A stretch of DNA of 29,965 nucleotides from Cymbomonas tetramitiformis (GCA_001247695.2 LGRX02031357.1:1-29965); one strand, 5' to 3'; shown: positions 1 to 10,028, numbered from the stretch's first letter. Made by a program: numbers and translations. The notes: generated from the sequence alone by a model not told the origin.

Positions 1-590
1 GACCCGATGAGGTCTGCTAATAACCTTAAGCGGTTTCTGGTAAACTTATCTCGGCCTCCAAATAACTTGAAATGGAATGCATTTAACCTCAAAATACGGG
101 CTGTTAATTTAACACAATATATGTATCAAATAACTATAAGGCACCAAAATAAATTTCCATTTATGGTCAACTTATCACGGCCCTCAAACACTTCAGAACG
201 GAAAGCAGCAAACCTTATAAGGACGGATAAAATATTGAAGCGCTCTTCGGATAAACAAACTCTGAGTCCAATAAACACGATGCGGCATAAGGCAAATTTA
301 AATGTTGTTATATGGAGATGAAAACTGACAAAGACATAAGCGGCAGCATGATTATGACATATTACATAATGCGGCATTTTTTTAGATGTGAGATAAACTA
401 TATCAAAACACAAGCGGAACTGCAAACAACCTCTCATGGGACTTTTTGTATGCTCTTCCACCTAATGACGGGACTTAGCAAAATGAAGCTGTACCCTAAA
501 CAATATTTCCCGGGGCCTAGAGTCATAATACACCTAGCCCACAAGAGACCTAAGGCCTGCAAAAGGATAAGCAAGAGCGCCTTGAAATAA
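1..590 (+). other. 5' part of the LINE with a heptapeptide-repeat reading frame
   Basis: The composition matches the LINE coding strand. An open frame at 7-321 reads as a seven-residue repeat built around Asn-Leu, spaced every 21 nt. It is clearest at about 19-123 (NLKRF, NLSRP, NLKWN, NLKIR, NLTQY) and weaker up to about 310, where NLSRP recurs. A second open frame (312-590) ends in TAA directly before the ATG at 591 and is in the same phase as it. This could be the N-terminal coding part of the LINE broken by mutations, or 5' UTR carrying a 21-nt minisatellite. No known domain was recognised. Confidence 0.4.
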
Positions 591-1919
591 ATGATTCAAA
601 ACCCCAAAATGGCATGGCTTTGGGAGAGGACACGGACCCAAAATACAAAGAAATCTAAAATGAAATCACCTCTAAGAATAACGAAACATAAAATTCACCG
701 AAAAAAGAATAACGTCAACAAACAACATAATATGCCTGAACCTGATCAGATGTTAAGCGGTGGAGCAGGCACCGTAGATAATGCAGTAGATGAAAATATA
801 ATGGCTACGGAATCACTTCTCTCGGAAAAGGGGTGGTTAAATGCAACTCATGTTGGTGATGCCATGAAAATACGGGACCCGAGTACCATTGCCCCCATGG
901 ACCTCACGGACATGATGCTGAAGATGACAGTGGAGGACCAAAAACTCACACAACTCATTAACAGCAGACTCAAAAAATATGGCCACACACAAATAGGCGT
1001 GTGTGACAATATACATTGGCGTCTCATAATGATCCGCTTATCATCATCCGGAAAAATAGATGCTTACATATATGACCCTTTTGGAGATAATGCCGAAAGA
1101 GAAACCATCAATATGATTGTGGTAGCACTCACAACCTGGCTGAAAAATCTCAAAGCCACCACAGAATTTAAGGAATTCACAGTTACTATTAGCAAGGATA
1201 CATTTCAAACAAATACATACAACTGTGGCACATGGGTAGCAAAAACCGCCTTCAGATGGGCCCAATGGAACAGAGGTTCACATCAGACCACATTTTTCGA
1301 GCACCTAAAATGTGACCTATGTAGTGGGGAGTATGGCGACAAAACAATGCAAAAGGAAATACATAAATACCGATTAGAAATGAGGAAAGAATTAGGGCTG
1401 ACGGCCAATAATACCCGCAACACGCTGGAGCTCAAAAACCTGGAGCCCACTGGAAATGACGTTGCAATCAGCGGCTCTAATATGACTTCACCTGCCCACC
1501 ATGTCCTCACACGTAGAGGTGCCACACCTAAAAAACAGATAGAAACTCTGATAGAAACTTTTAAGCTGAAATGGAAGACACACACCACTAATGAATCAAT
1601 TGTTTCAGAAACTATCGAATCACATAGGAAATATCATCACACCTCGAACACGGATAACACCAACATTCAAATTCATCTTCTTGTGATCAATGAAATATGG
1701 TCAACTGCAGTCCACATCATTCCAGAAAGAAAGATTATTTATTGTGATTTTGATATCCCTACCAATAAACACCAAAAAGATAAAAATTATTCTCACACTC
1801 CTCCCTCAAGACCTGAGTGCGCACCGCATAACCTTGAAACTGGGAGTACATCCGAACAACATGGGGATTTTCAATTTTACACTAGCCCACAAAGCCTTTC
1901 ACATCCTGCACAACACTAA
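591..1919 (+). CDS. LINE ORF, Ulp1/C48-like cysteine protease domain
   Basis: This 442-aa ORF carries the signature of the Ulp1/SENP (peptidase C48) fold. WLN at residues 82-84 resembles the WLND start of the fold. His142 sits in IHWRL, Asp162 in YDPFGD, and Gln206 and Cys212 in QTNTYNCG. The Q-X5-C-G spacing is that of Ulp1 proteases, so the catalytic His-Asp-Gln-Cys set looks complete. Family members remove SUMO or related modifiers or cleave precursors; here the natural role would be polyprotein processing or host-protein deconjugation (inference). The first about 70 residues are Lys-rich and unassigned. The last 230 nt overlap the next ORF in another frame, and the tail after about residue 395 looks less protein-like than the overlapping frame. 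The ORF was therefore probably fused to the endonuclease part before a frame shift near 1765-1800, in A-rich sequence. Separate overlapping ORFs are the alternative. Confidence 0.75.
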   Translation: MIQNPKMAWLWERTRTQNTKKSKMKSPLRITKHKIHRKKNNVNKQHNMPEPDQMLSGGAGTVDNAVDENIMATESLLSEKGWLNATHVGDAMKIRDPSTIAPMDLTDMMLKMTVEDQKLTQLINSRLKKYGHTQIGVCDNIHWRLIMIRLSSSGKIDAYIYDPFGDNAERETINMIVVALTTWLKNLKATTEFKEFTVTISKDTFQTNTYNCGTWVAKTAFRWAQWNRGSHQTTFFEHLKCDLCSGEYGDKTMQKEIHKYRLEMRKELGLTANNTRNTLELKNLEPTGNDVAISGSNMTSPAHHVLTRRGATPKKQIETLIETFKLKWKTHTTNESIVSETIESHRKYHHTSNTDNTNIQIHLLVINEIWSTAVHIIPERKIIYCDFDIPTNKHQKDKNYSHTPPSRPECAPHNLETGSTSEQHGDFQFYTSPQSLSHPAQH

Positions 1920-3939
1920 ATTCTTCTCGGCAGCACAATTAAACAGAGATCTACTATACGAACTTGAAAACCTGAATATTAGAATTCTACCACAAACGGG
2001 CAGAGAAGCTAGGATAACCAAACACGAAAATAACAAAGCCATTTCGACCATACGACACTCTCTAAGAACTCACCTCCCGAAAGTTGATGCACATCCAACA
2101 AAGCCAAATCCTGAAAACAAAGACGGTAAACCCATATACACTGCTTATAATCACTTCATCTCAGGCAAAGGAAAGCTCTCTTGCGGACCTCGCACATATG
2201 GATACCGCAGGAAACACTCTCACAAACAAAAGAGAATAATCCTTAAAACCAAATGCACAAACAAAATCTTTGACTGTGAGAACATCTATGACGCAGATGG
2301 CAGATGCATACTACAAAAAGCGAAACACAAAAGCGTCACTAAACAATCAGAAGAGTTAGACCGACTTACAAAACTACAAATAGCACAACACTCTGACAAT
2401 TTGATTATAATGGGTATGAATATGAGAGGCCTCCGACACCACAAAGAAGATAAAGACAGTTTGGTTAAATTAGAAACAATATGCAATCTTCTAATTGACA
2501 GACGGGCCGATATAATATGTATATCAGAAACCAAGGTGAATACTGAAAACCTGGCATTAATAAAAACCCTAATGACACAAAAAGGAATTCAATTCCGCAC
2601 ATCTCATGTAAATGAAAGAGCTTCCATTGGTTCCATGATCCTATGGAACCCGAAAAGCTTACCACTTTCCACATCGGTTACCACAATTGATGGAGACGCA
2701 AAGAGAGCAGTAATGACCAAATTTTCAGGAAATAACGGGTTTGAGCTTTACATAGCTAGTGGCTATATGAATGATGCCACACTAGTAGATGAACAAATGG
2801 AATTATATGACACACTAACTGACTGGGCAGGAAAGGCAGGAAATAATCCAAAAAAGGCCTACATAGAGATAGGTGACAAAAACTGTACCATTACCCCAAA
2901 TCAGCGGGTGTCAGGTGGAAATTACATGTCATATCAAGAGCATGTTGAGAAGAATAAGCATCTTTTAAATTATTTCAACAATGACAGATGTTCTCTTAAT
3001 GGACTGATAATGGACCGTAATCCAAACACGGAGATTTTCACACATGTTATATCCAAAAACTCAAAAGCAAAACTTACCCATATCATGGCCAACACAACTA
3101 TGGCAGAAATGACAGTTAAAACTGGATGGACGGAGGAAAACCCTTATATCATCTCCGACCACGGGATAGTATGGGCTGAATTTAAGCTCCCTCAAAACGA
3201 CACCAAACCGGAGATTTCTACCGATACAACTTTGCCAACACCTAGATTTAATGGTGCCAAGGAAACCACACATGATGAGTACCCAGGGTACCCAATCAGA
3301 ATGACAAACAAAAATAAGGATACAAAAAGGAAAATAAACAAGAAAGATATTGTAGGACTCCTTGAAGCAAACGGATACAGCACAAATGAACTTGTGCACG
3401 CGTGCATCAATAAAAACAAAGCTAGAGCCGCTATCAGCACCATCAAGGGTGACACCACTGATCTCGATCTTAGACGGGATAATACAGACGGCAGCCCCAT
3501 AACAGTGAACAAGCTCATAGCAAAAAATGAAAAGACAGACAACATGGAACAATGTCTAAAATGGCACAACAAACCCAAGGAATGGTGGATTCACCTTAAT
3601 AGCCCATGGCATGCAGCTCACTTACTCTCTAGAGGAAAGGGGATGCCAGAAGGTGGTCTCAACTTAGGTCATAACGTCAAAGATAACATTTGGCATATAG
3701 GTTCACCTCATCTACTAAATAGGAAAGATGTAAATGCCTATCTCAAGCGACACCTTTCATTCAGCTCACTGGAAGTTAAGAAAATCACGAAATCTAGCAC
3801 AGATGATTACATGACCTGCTGGGATATCCTTCTACAACCAGGGAACATTGCTTACCCTGACGGGCCGGCCCGGGGCCGCTTGACGCCGCTCCGGGCCGCT
3901 CGCGGGCCGATGATGTGCCCACTTGCGGGCCGTCCATAA
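1690..3939 (+). CDS. LINE ORF, APE-type endonuclease part (3' end is inserted hAT sequence)
   Basis: The ORF is 749 aa, of which residues up to about 716 (base 3838) belong to the LINE; the rest is read from the inserted MITE and ends at its stop. An apurinic-endonuclease-like domain spans about residues 237-500. It shows Asn244 in GMNMRG, Glu280 in CISET, SGYMN at 357-361, GDKN at 395-398, and SDH at 489-491 followed by VWAEF. These correspond to the metal and active-site residues of LINE APE endonucleases, so the nuclease looks intact. It would nick target DNA to prime reverse transcription. The region before residue 237 is unassigned and basic in places. The ATG at 1690 is only the first one after an in-frame stop and is probably not a true start, since the frame appears to continue from the protease ORF. 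Downstream the frame rejoins the RT ORF once the MITE is removed. Confidence 0.8.
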   Translation: MKYGQLQSTSFQKERLFIVILISLPINTKKIKIILTLLPQDLSAHRITLKLGVHPNNMGIFNFTLAHKAFHILHNTKFFSAAQLNRDLLYELENLNIRILPQTGREARITKHENNKAISTIRHSLRTHLPKVDAHPTKPNPENKDGKPIYTAYNHFISGKGKLSCGPRTYGYRRKHSHKQKRIILKTKCTNKIFDCENIYDADGRCILQKAKHKSVTKQSEELDRLTKLQIAQHSDNLIIMGMNMRGLRHHKEDKDSLVKLETICNLLIDRRADIICISETKVNTENLALIKTLMTQKGIQFRTSHVNERASIGSMILWNPKSLPLSTSVTTIDGDAKRAVMTKFSGNNGFELYIASGYMNDATLVDEQMELYDTLTDWAGKAGNNPKKAYIEIGDKNCTITPNQRVSGGNYMSYQEHVEKNKHLLNYFNNDRCSLNGLIMDRNPNTEIFTHVISKNSKAKLTHIMANTTMAEMTVKTGWTEENPYIISDHGIVWAEFKLPQNDTKPEISTDTTLPTPRFNGAKETTHDEYPGYPIRMTNKNKDTKRKINKKDIVGLLEANGYSTNELVHACINKNKARAAISTIKGDTTDLDLRRDNTDGSPITVNKLIAKNEKTDNMEQCLKWHNKPKEWWIHLNSPWHAAHLLSRGKGMPEGGLNLGHNVKDNIWHIGSPHLLNRKDVNAYLKRHLSFSSLEVKKITKSSTDDYMTCWDILLQPGNIAYPDGPARGRLTPLRAARGPMMCPLAGRP
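3831..3838. repeat. Left 8-bp target site duplication of the hAT MITE
   Basis: The sequence TCTACAAC stands directly left of the CAGGG terminus and is repeated exactly at 4129-4136 on the right side. Confidence 0.85.
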
Positions 3940-4128
3940 TTTCGCACCGGCCATGTTTCGGCCAAAGAAAACAAGTACTTTCGATACTATTTTGACAATT
4001 CGCCATACTTAAATCCAAAATTTCGCGCCTGCGGCGGGCGATTTTAGTGTTCGGCCGATTCGGCCGATGGCTGGCCTATGATATTATCGCATCCGGGCCG
4101 ATGGAGAAAAATAAAGCAATGTACTCTG
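3839..4128. mobile_element. hAT-type MITE, 290 bp
   Basis: The termini are imperfect inverted repeats: CAGGGAACATTGCTT on the left and CAGAGTACATTGCTT read inward from the right (13 of 15 match). They are flanked by an 8-bp direct repeat. CAGGG-type ends with an 8-bp duplication are the hallmark of hAT transposons. The interior is GC-rich near the ends, with at least five GGGCCG copies clustered on the left and one near the right end, as expected for subterminal transposase-binding repeats. No coding capacity is seen, so it would need a transposase in trans. It interrupts the LINE frame between endonuclease and RT; deleting 298 bp (element plus one duplication) rejoins the two frames exactly. 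Confidence 0.88.
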
Positions 4129-4136
4129 TCTACAAC
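4129..4136. repeat. Right 8-bp target site duplication of the hAT MITE
   Basis: An exact copy of TCTACAAC directly follows the element's terminal CTCTG. Confidence 0.85.
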
Positions 4137-4141
4137 CCCAT

Positions 4142-7100
4142 ATGCCCGCTAAATTCTGGAGCCTGTACGGATCTGAGATGCATTCGGAAAAAATAGACTG
4201 CACAGCCCATTTATTCCAATACGCTACAGGCTGGGTGTCTTACACTGAAAGACTACATAGTACACTCGAAATGGAAAATGGTTTGGAAGCAGCTAGAAAC
4301 GACGACACTGGCCTCAAGGAAATGCAACCTGACGCGACATGGGATACCCTGCACAAATTGGCACATCGGGCGGCAAGTGACGCCTTTGGCACCAAGAATC
4401 TGAACAAAACTGGGAGGTCCGAAAGACCATCCGCAGTATCTAACTATATATACAAATGGCTAAACACGGTACGCCGCATCATCAAATATTTGGACACAAG
4501 AACTCATGTTAGTAACATTCCAAAGCAAGCCAAAAAGGCTGCCCGCACACTACCGTTTGCCTTGCTCCAACCCAAACATAATGAAGCAGCAGCCACATGG
4601 AGACTACGATTACATGAAAATTATGTAATAATCAGAAATGCTTTTCAAAAAAGCAGAGACACAGACATTGAACGACGCAAACTTCGAGAAAAGGAAGCCC
4701 TGCAGCATCTTTTCTCAACTAACCTTTCGAGGTTTCTAGACACAGTCATGGGAAAGATGAAACCTACTGAAAAAGGTGCAGCCGCAACCCCAGGTAGTGA
4801 TGGAAAGATACCTGAGACAAGATCAGAAAGACTAAACACAACACTAGATGAATACAAAAATAAAAAATTATTTTCTACTAACCCGAATGAGCCAGATGAA
4901 CTCCCACAGTGGCTCACTGACATTCTCAAGGATAGCCCTAAAATCCCCGATACGGCCGCCGCAAGACTATTGGCAGAAATCACGCACAAAGAACTCCAAC
5001 AAGCATACTCGGACTGCGGTATCTCTACAGCACCAGGACCCTCAGGGATGAGATACTCGCAGTGGATCAAGGGCCCAGAGAATTTTCAAGAAGTTATTGT
5101 CTCACTTTTTAACCACATTCTTATAACTGGGAGATTTCCTAAGAGTGCAAAATCTGGAGTCATCCTTCCAATCCCTAAAAATCCCTCAGCACCATGTACC
5201 ATAGATAATTCCAGACCCCTCACAATGTTGGAAACGGGTCTTAAACTATTCAATACAATAATTGCTAACCGTCTCAAAACAATACTCAACACCCACCCCA
5301 TTCTCTTTCCCATTCAAGATGCCTTTCTTCCGAATAAAAACATAGATGACTCACTCCAAATTTTGAATGAAGTAATTTCGGATGCCAATAGATACGACAA
5401 AGACCTCCACGTAGTTTACCTGGACCTCAAACAAGCATTTGACAGAGCTGAATTCTGGATGAGCAATTTAGCGCTCAGAAAGTTAGGACTCCCATCACAA
5501 ATAATTAACATCATCTCAGACATCACCAATGATGCCTCTAGAATGGTACTTACTGAGGAAGGCCTCACAGATGAATGGTCCCTCGAATGTGGAGTTCCTC
5601 AGGGAGAAGTTTTGAGCCCACTAAGGTTTGTAGCCATTATGGATATCCTGGCAATTTGGTTAGCAAAACGAGCAAACGGTGCAAACCCGACAGGAACCAC
5701 ATATGGATACGAACTCAACTCGGAGCGCCATAGACCAGACAAACCAGGAAATAATGTTATTCCTCCCTCTCAAAACTTATTAGAAAAGGACACCCCTTTA
5801 AATATCTTTGCACGGTTCTTCTGTGATGACATCATGCTCGTGGGGAAAACTAAAGACGAAGTTCAAGACATGCTAGGTATAGTTAATGAATTTATGAGCT
5901 TCATCGGCATTCCCATCAATGTTAAGAAATCCAAATACTCTTACAGAAAGCGCATCAAATCCCAGGGCAAAATAGTAACACGATATGACCTGTCTGATGA
6001 TTTACTCATCTCTGGGGGTCACCTGGAGCCCAATACCAATGACTCGAGTCCTTCCATTGATGCGAAATGGATACCCCCTGAGTCACCAGAATTTCTCGAT
6101 TTCTCTAACAGCAAAGAGGTAAACAGATACCTCGGAGTATGGTTTGCACTAAATGGGGAATGGGACAAACAGGCGGAAATCCTTATCGACAGACTTAAAT
6201 CCACTCTCACATCCATCCAACTGCAACACATGACTCTACACCAGCTAAGATATGTTATAAATGCGGTTGTAGTTCCGAGGATGGCGTACCCCCTTAAAGT
6301 TACCTCAGCAATTGCCAACTCCTCAAAGAATGTTGCAATTGAATTAGACAAAATGATAGCTTCGTTTATAATCAAATACCTGGGCTGCCCAGTTGACACT
6401 AACCACCAAATAATCTGGACGGCAGTCTGCCAGGGCGGGTACGGTATTGATAGTGTCTTCGATATTGTAACCGCGTCGTGTATTACTGAAACCATGAACA
6501 CCCTGTGTTCTGCAGATGAACACGAATATTGGCAACACAACCACACGGACCGTATCACTGACCCTCACCTTATCTCACTATACCGTAGAAACAACAATTT
6601 ATGGCTTAAAATAATAATTCAAAACATGAACAACGAAATGAGTAAAAATGCCATCTCGGGCTTTCCCTTATCACACTATGCAACCTATAGTCACACAAAA
6701 GACAAACGCTTTAACTGGTTCAGGCGTACAGGTCACATTATGGCAAAACTTGGATACGCTATCGACTCTAAAAATTACCCTGAAAATGAAGCGGGTGAAA
6801 CCACATTAATCACCACCCTTCCCAGACAACTCTACATGTCGAGGAATGTTACCTCCGCAATTCAAAAATATAACCTCAAGCACACAGGTTCCTTTCTGAC
6901 TCCCTGCGGTGGAATGTTAAAAAACTGGCAAGAAAGCAAAGGCTTTTTCAGGCTGAACGGTAATAGACCCCCTGGATGGCTAACTGAAATCGAAAAGGAA
7001 ATGCTTCAAAACCCTGTAGGTTTGGACCCACAGGCCAGATATGTCAAGAAACAATATAGAGACAACATAGTACCCCCGGGCACGGATGAGTTTCATTGGA

Positions 7101-8545
7101 AAGGAAATGGTGACCGAGATTCCATCTCTCTTATTCACATTACCAATATTGACTTAGAGGCCATGTCAATACAATACACAGAATACAGTAACAATGCCAA
7201 AAACCCTAATGTCTTTGTCAGAATCGAAGGAACCAACAGTTTTCAATACGACTTTGAATATAGCATCACCGATGACGGTTGCATCCTAATTCCAGCAGGT
7301 TCCATTTTCGAATATAATGACCATATGGACCCGCCCTCTTCTGTTCTTGCTAAAGTCGGTGATATTAACTCACACTATGATTACATCTCAGACAGACAAT
7401 ATGAGACCATTATTGCCAGAATGAAAAACAAAACTGCGGAAGAAGAAAGTGAATACAGCTGCCCTAGCGACTCAGAAGAAGAATCTACCCCCTTCGCCGA
7501 AAAGAGCAAACAAATGGAGGATTATGATATGGCAAGCGATGGTTCCCTATTCGCCGGTAAAAAATCAGCATGCAGTGGTGCAGCATATGCCATAAAAAAC
7601 TTTGACAACGGAATGCCACTTGTTCGGAAGATGAATATCCCCCCCTCAAGAACTTTCGCCGCACCGGGGCTTCTTATCAAGGAAGATATCCAAAACCCTA
7701 GTAGTACATCTGCTGAAATTGCGGGACTGAGATTCTTACTCACAGAACAAAAAGAGAATCTCCTCAAATCCATGACTCCAATGGTACATGCCATTGACTC
7801 CATGGCCGCAATATCTGCTGTAACAAAGGATGGCAGATCCATGAGTGCTCGGGACAAACTACGTGAAGCTAATCGCAGAGATGTGCAGGCTGTTCGCCTA
7901 CTGTTAGAAGAACTTGGCTTCTACAGTGAAGGAGACCACAGTAAAATCATCCTTAAATGGATTAGGGGTCACAATAATGACAAAGTCCATGACAGAGTGG
8001 ACCGTACTGCTAAAAGAGCCTCATTCAGAGGGGGTTGCTCAGACATCTCCCGCTACGACCCTGCCGAGAAACTGCCCTTCTCATTATTCTTTTTTGAGGT
8101 CCCTATTTTAGGCGATATCCGTAGTCACATTAGAAGAATTCAACGTCTATCACACTATCATAATTGGAGAACTCTACAGTCTCAAGGGAAGTACTTGAGA
8201 ATGCTTGACGAGAATAACACCGCCCCCACTAAAGATATTTCCAAAATAACACCTAAAGCTTTCACCGCTTCTAGAAGCAGAGAACTCCTGGGTCTCCAAG
8301 CCTCTCCAACACGTTTATTTAAACTGGGGAAAATCGGGACTGAAAACTGCCCCTACTGCCAACATAATACAAAATGCACCTTCGAACACATCCAACTTGA
8401 ATGCTCAGGACATAATAATAGTTTGCATAGTCTTAGAACAACCCAAGATGGCGAACTAAGGAAAATCATTGCTGAAGAAATCTCAGAAAAGCCCAAACTA
8501 CTAAACCCTGGAAAAGGTACCACATACGAGCGGTCGCACGAGTGA
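4142..8545 (+). CDS. LINE ORF, reverse transcriptase, RNase H and zinc finger
   Basis: This 1467-aa ORF reads on in phase from the endonuclease ORF across the MITE, so the ATG at 4142 is not a real start. RT motifs seen: APGPSG at 297-302, YLDLKQAFD at 426-434 (Asp428), GVPQGEVLSP at 484-493, and FCDD at 560-563 with both catalytic Asp present but Cys where most LINEs have Ala. An RNase H domain follows with Asp1133 (MASDGS), Glu1192 (SAEIAG), Asp1219 (AIDSM) and Asp1284/1287 (HDRVD), a full DEDD set. Near the end, C1403-X2-C1406-X9-H1416-X4-C1421 matches the zf-RVT-type finger of many LINEs. It would copy the element RNA into DNA and degrade the template. The last codons (from 8527) come from the inserted TIR element, whose TGA ends the ORF; the natural frame continues at 18811. 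Confidence 0.92.
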   Translation: MPAKFWSLYGSEMHSEKIDCTAHLFQYATGWVSYTERLHSTLEMENGLEAARNDDTGLKEMQPDATWDTLHKLAHRAASDAFGTKNLNKTGRSERPSAVSNYIYKWLNTVRRIIKYLDTRTHVSNIPKQAKKAARTLPFALLQPKHNEAAATWRLRLHENYVIIRNAFQKSRDTDIERRKLREKEALQHLFSTNLSRFLDTVMGKMKPTEKGAAATPGSDGKIPETRSERLNTTLDEYKNKKLFSTNPNEPDELPQWLTDILKDSPKIPDTAAARLLAEITHKELQQAYSDCGISTAPGPSGMRYSQWIKGPENFQEVIVSLFNHILITGRFPKSAKSGVILPIPKNPSAPCTIDNSRPLTMLETGLKLFNTIIANRLKTILNTHPILFPIQDAFLPNKNIDDSLQILNEVISDANRYDKDLHVVYLDLKQAFDRAEFWMSNLALRKLGLPSQIINIISDITNDASRMVLTEEGLTDEWSLECGVPQGEVLSPLRFVAIMDILAIWLAKRANGANPTGTTYGYELNSERHRPDKPGNNVIPPSQNLLEKDTPLNIFARFFCDDIMLVGKTKDEVQDMLGIVNEFMSFIGIPINVKKSKYSYRKRIKSQGKIVTRYDLSDDLLISGGHLEPNTNDSSPSIDAKWIPPESPEFLDFSNSKEVNRYLGVWFALNGEWDKQAEILIDRLKSTLTSIQLQHMTLHQLRYVINAVVVPRMAYPLKVTSAIANSSKNVAIELDKMIASFIIKYLGCPVDTNHQIIWTAVCQGGYGIDSVFDIVTASCITETMNTLCSADEHEYWQHNHTDRITDPHLISLYRRNNNLWLKIIIQNMNNEMSKNAISGFPLSHYATYSHTKDKRFNWFRRTGHIMAKLGYAIDSKNYPENEAGETTLITTLPRQLYMSRNVTSAIQKYNLKHTGSFLTPCGGMLKNWQESKGFFRLNGNRPPGWLTEIEKEMLQNPVGLDPQARYVKKQYRDNIVPPGTDEFHWKGNGDRDSISLIHITNIDLEAMSIQYTEYSNNAKNPNVFVRIEGTNSFQYDFEYSITDDGCILIPAGSIFEYNDHMDPPSSVLAKVGDINSHYDYISDRQYETIIARMKNKTAEEESEYSCPSDSEEESTPFAEKSKQMEDYDMASDGSLFAGKKSACSGAAYAIKNFDNGMPLVRKMNIPPSRTFAAPGLLIKEDIQNPSSTSAEIAGLRFLLTEQKENLLKSMTPMVHAIDSMAAISAVTKDGRSMSARDKLREANRRDVQAVRLLLEELGFYSEGDHSKIILKWIRGHNNDKVHDRVDRTAKRASFRGGCSDISRYDPAEKLPFSLFFFEVPILGDIRSHIRRIQRLSHYHNWRTLQSQGKYLRMLDENNTAPTKDISKITPKAFTASRSRELLGLQASPTRLFKLGKIGTENCPYCQHNTKCTFEHIQLECSGHNNSLHSLRTTQDGELRKIIAEEISEKPKLLNPGKGTTYERSHE

Positions 8546-9873
8546 GATGGCCGAAATGCATAATCGATGATATCCATGGAATCGCTATATCGGACTTCGG
8601 TCGCAGTGGAATCGCACGAATTCTAAGGACTTTTCGAAAAATATTTTTCAAAAAAAATATTTTTTCAGGGTGAAATCGCCAAAAAACCGTTGTTTTTAGC
8701 TTGTTTTGGCGTTCTACACCATTACGCGGGTGAGGAGTGCAGCGATTCGTGGAATTGAGGGGTTTCACATATCACGTAATTAATCCTGATGGTCACCGCA
8801 ATTTGAAATTTTGAAAAAAAATATTTTCTTGGCCCAAATCGGCCGAAAATCGCGTTTTTTTGCCTGTTTTGGCCTGTTGCGGGCCTGTTTTGGCGTTCTA
8901 CGCCACTCCGCGCGTGTGGAGTGCACATATTCTTGGGAATGAGGGTTTTCACATATCACCTAAGCACTCCTGATGGGAATCGCAATATGAAATTTTGGAA
9001 AAAAAATATTTTTTGGGCCAAATTTCAACAGAAATCGATTTTTTTGCCTGTTTCGGCCTGTCGCGGGCCTGTTGTGGCGTTCTACGCCACTCCGCGCGTG
9101 TGGAGTGCACATATTCGTGGAAATGAGGGTTTTCACATATCACCTAAGCACTCCTGATGGGAATGGCAATATGAAATTTTGGAAAAAAATATTTTTTGGG
9201 CCCAAATTTCAACTGAAATCGATTTTTTTGCCTGTTTCGGCCAGTTGTGGGCCTATTTTGGCGTTCTACGCCACTCCGCGCGTGTGGAGTGCACATATTC
9301 GTGGAAATGAGGGTGATCACATATCACCTAAGCACTCTTGATGGGAATCGCAATTTGAAATTTTGGAAAAAAATATTTTTTGGCCCCAAATTTCAACAGA
9401 AATCGATTTTTTTGCCTGTTTCGGCCTGTCGCGGGCCTATTTTGGCGATCTACGCCACTCCGCGCGTGTGGAGTGCACATATTCGTGGAAATGAGGATTT
9501 TCACATATCACCTAAGCACTCCTAATGGGAATCGCAATTTGAAATTTTGGGGGAAAATATTTTTTTGGCCCAAATTTCAAGTTTTCAACAGAAATCGAAT
9601 TTTTTTGCCTGTTTCGGCCTGTCGCGGGCCTGTTTTGGCGTTCTACGCCACTCCACGCGTGTGGAGTGCACATATTCGTGGAAATGAGGGTTTTCGCATA
9701 TCGCCTAAGCACTCCGGATGGATATCGCAATTTGAAATTTTGGGGGAAAATATTTTTTGGGCCAAATTTCAACAGAAATCGATTTTTTTGACTGTTTCGG
9801 CCTGTCGCGGGCCTGTTTTGGCGTTTTACATGCACGTATTTTGTATACTCATGCGTGCGAAGTGTGCATATTC
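8527..9873 (+). repeat. Left arm of the TIR element: about 183-bp tandem repeats
   Basis: The core TTGGCGTTCTACGCCACTCC recurs near 8890, 9074, 9258, 9443 (GATCTACGCC variant) and 9629, a period of 183-186 bp. Degenerate units lie near 8705 and 9825. Each unit holds poly-A/T runs around AATATTTTTT, a GGCCTGTNGCGGGCCT block, and a short hairpin with CACTCC and GGAGTG arms. The repeats reappear in reverse complement at 17775-18808. Long translations of 60-190 aa across this region are by-products of the period and are not called genes. Confidence 0.92.
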
Positions 9874-10028
9874 GTGGTCTTCAGGCATGTTTCAGTTGAA
9901 GATTGGGATTTGCATACGAGTTGCCATCACGAGGGACACAAGCCCGGTCATTATCAAAACATGAATAAAATTTGTTATTTGGATAACAAATAGCTGGAGC
10001 GCGGTGGAAGCGTGGTGGGCCCATAACC
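9874..10028 (-). other. Leader-like remnant of an old LTR element with primer-binding site
   Basis: Read on the minus strand just downstream of the LTR at 10029-10297, the sequence starts GGTTATGGGCCCACC (10014-10028). The leader of the separate LTR element at 26639-26653 matches it at 14 of 15 bases, so it is a primer-binding site candidate starting at TGGG. About 110 nt further in, the minus strand reads ATG GCA ACT CGT, a possible Gag start (MATR, compare MATS in the intact Gag), but the frame stops after a few codons where the arm repeats begin. Confidence 0.45.

Noticed and set aside
8527..9873. CRISPR-like array
   Set aside because: Repeat unit is about 183 bp with no short-repeat/spacer pattern, and the context is eukaryotic.
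8921..9964. Chains of ORFs of 76-194 aa across the left arm repeats
   Set aside because: They repeat the same peptide because the DNA is a 183-bp array, open on both strands, with no gene-like start or domain.
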